A DNA stretch of 30,358 bases from an uncultured Methanobrevibacter sp. (GTDB lineage Archaea > Methanobacteriota > Methanobacteria > Methanobacteriales > Methanobacteriaceae). A program made the translations under genes and the position numbers. Shown piece by piece: positions 29,926 to 30,358 of the stretch (its first letter is position 1; each line of letters begins with the position of its first letter). The DNA lies in NCBI RefSeq assembly GCF_900314615.1, contig NZ_OMWA01000034.1:1-30358 (forward strand), read 5' to 3'. The notes under the pieces are model-generated. The model saw only the letters and a program-made list of their open reading frames with translations. It was not told the origin of the DNA and did not search any database.

Positions 29926-30358
29926 AAGTTGTAGGATGCTAATTGTGAACATTAGGTTTTGTACTCTTTTTAAGCCAATTATTGGAAGATAATCATAGTT
30001 GTAAATTCTTTTGAAAGTCCCATTATGTGCTTCTACAGTCTTTGAACGTAACTTATAGTCTTTTATTCCATCTTTAGTGGACATTAATCTTTCAACTTTG
30101 TAAGTAACTTCATGAACATACCTAGTTATTGTTCTATGATTAGTTGTGTAGCATTTTCCTTTGTATTTGCAATTTTTGCAGGCTTGATAGTTGGAATAGA
30201 CCAATTTGATTTTGTTTCCTCCACCTTTTTCTTGAGGGGCAGGATATGCCCCATCAAGAGTTAATTCTTCATTATTTGGACAAATGAAAACATTTTTATA
30301 TTCATCAAAAACAAAATAATCTATAGCAAATGGATTGTCAGGTAGATTACCTGAATTC
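29911..30358 (-). CDS. IS1182-type transposase, C-terminal part (runs off the window)
   Basis: The frame is open from the right edge to the stop at 29911 (about 148 residues visible). It shows the C-terminal DDE_Tnp_1_6 pattern of IS1182-family transposases. A cysteine-containing segment YKNVFICPNNEELTLDG is followed by CKNCKYKGKCYTT, then EAHNGTFKRIYNYDYLPIIGLKRVQNLMFTISILQLN, with the final catalytic-site glutamate region and helix. Internal ATG/TTG codons are not the start; the reading continues to 30358. The element ends cannot be fixed because the other terminus lies outside. Whether the full gene is intact is unknown. Confidence 0.75.
   Translation of the reverse strand, partial: NSGNLPDNPFAIDYFVFDEYKNVFICPNNEELTLDGAYPAPQEKGGGNKIKLVYSNYQACKNCKYKGKCYTTNHRTITRYVHEVTYKVERLMSTKDGIKDYKLRSKTVEAHNGTFKRIYNYDYLPIIGLKRVQNLMFTISILQLNKIV

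Noticed and set aside
1..30358. tRNA or rRNA genes
   Set aside because: I found no cloverleaf with a TTC-arm signature and no rRNA-like conserved stretch on either strand by reading.

Overview
This window comes from a host-associated methanogenic archaeon of the order Methanobacteriales, most likely Methanobrevibacter. The evidence is the very AT-rich intergenic DNA, GGTGAT/GGAGG ribosome-binding sites, archaeal TATA boxes, RadB, ABCE1, aEF-1beta and archaeal CDP-alcohol transferase genes, an [Fe]-hydrogenase (hmd) with its whole cofactor-maturation set, and a large signal-peptide 'adhesin-like' protein of the type common in gut Methanobrevibacter. The species cannot be fixed from sequence reading alone.

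Layout. 1-110: probable right end of an IS200/IS605 (TnpB) element, with a GC-rich hairpin. 368-2498: a DUF3781 protein (-) and a MacB/LolD-type ABC exporter pair (+). 2500-4310: a small accessory unit of two unrecognised proteins and a frameshifted PIN-domain gene, preceded by four 19-bp tandem repeats. 4529-10026: core genes (DUF357, archaetidylinositol-phosphate synthase, Sua5/TsaC, a surface protein, RadB, an aminotransferase, an Fe-S protein, a DGC-domain protein). From memory, this order resembles a Methanothermobacter neighbourhood.

10032-20661: the metabolic centre. On the minus strand lie hmd and then hcgA-B-C-D-E-F in alphabetical order, almost without gaps. hcgG is divergent on the plus strand. 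It is followed by a SecB-like gene and flpC-flpB-flpD, which encode a formate-dehydrogenase-like protein lacking its catalytic domain, an F420-binding FdhB/FrhB-type subunit and an MvhD-type [2Fe-2S] subunit. Together these could form a nickel-free route: Hmd (with Mtd) makes F420H2 from H2, and FlpB/FlpD pass the electrons to heterodisulfide reductase. The hmd, hcgG and flp promoters share a TATTACT element placed just downstream of the TATA box. The hmd gene itself has a disrupted 5' end: the conserved N-terminal Rossmann coding sequence is out of frame with the only well-placed ATG.

20662-21586: a gene-free stretch of 925 bp, rich in hairpins. It holds a second, diverged copy of the flp upstream region (about 340 bp) that now drives a probable short terminated RNA. 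21587-25983: ABCE1 (-), an Rpn-type PD-(D/E)XK protein preceded by a second array of the same 19-bp repeat family, then Pth2, an MfnE-like kinase, a 53-residue zinc protein and aEF-1beta. 26178-29729: an 1183-residue secreted protein with a beta-helix, a papain-family protease, a lectin-like domain and basic Ig-like repeats. 29911-end: the C-terminal part of an IS1182-type transposase running off the window.
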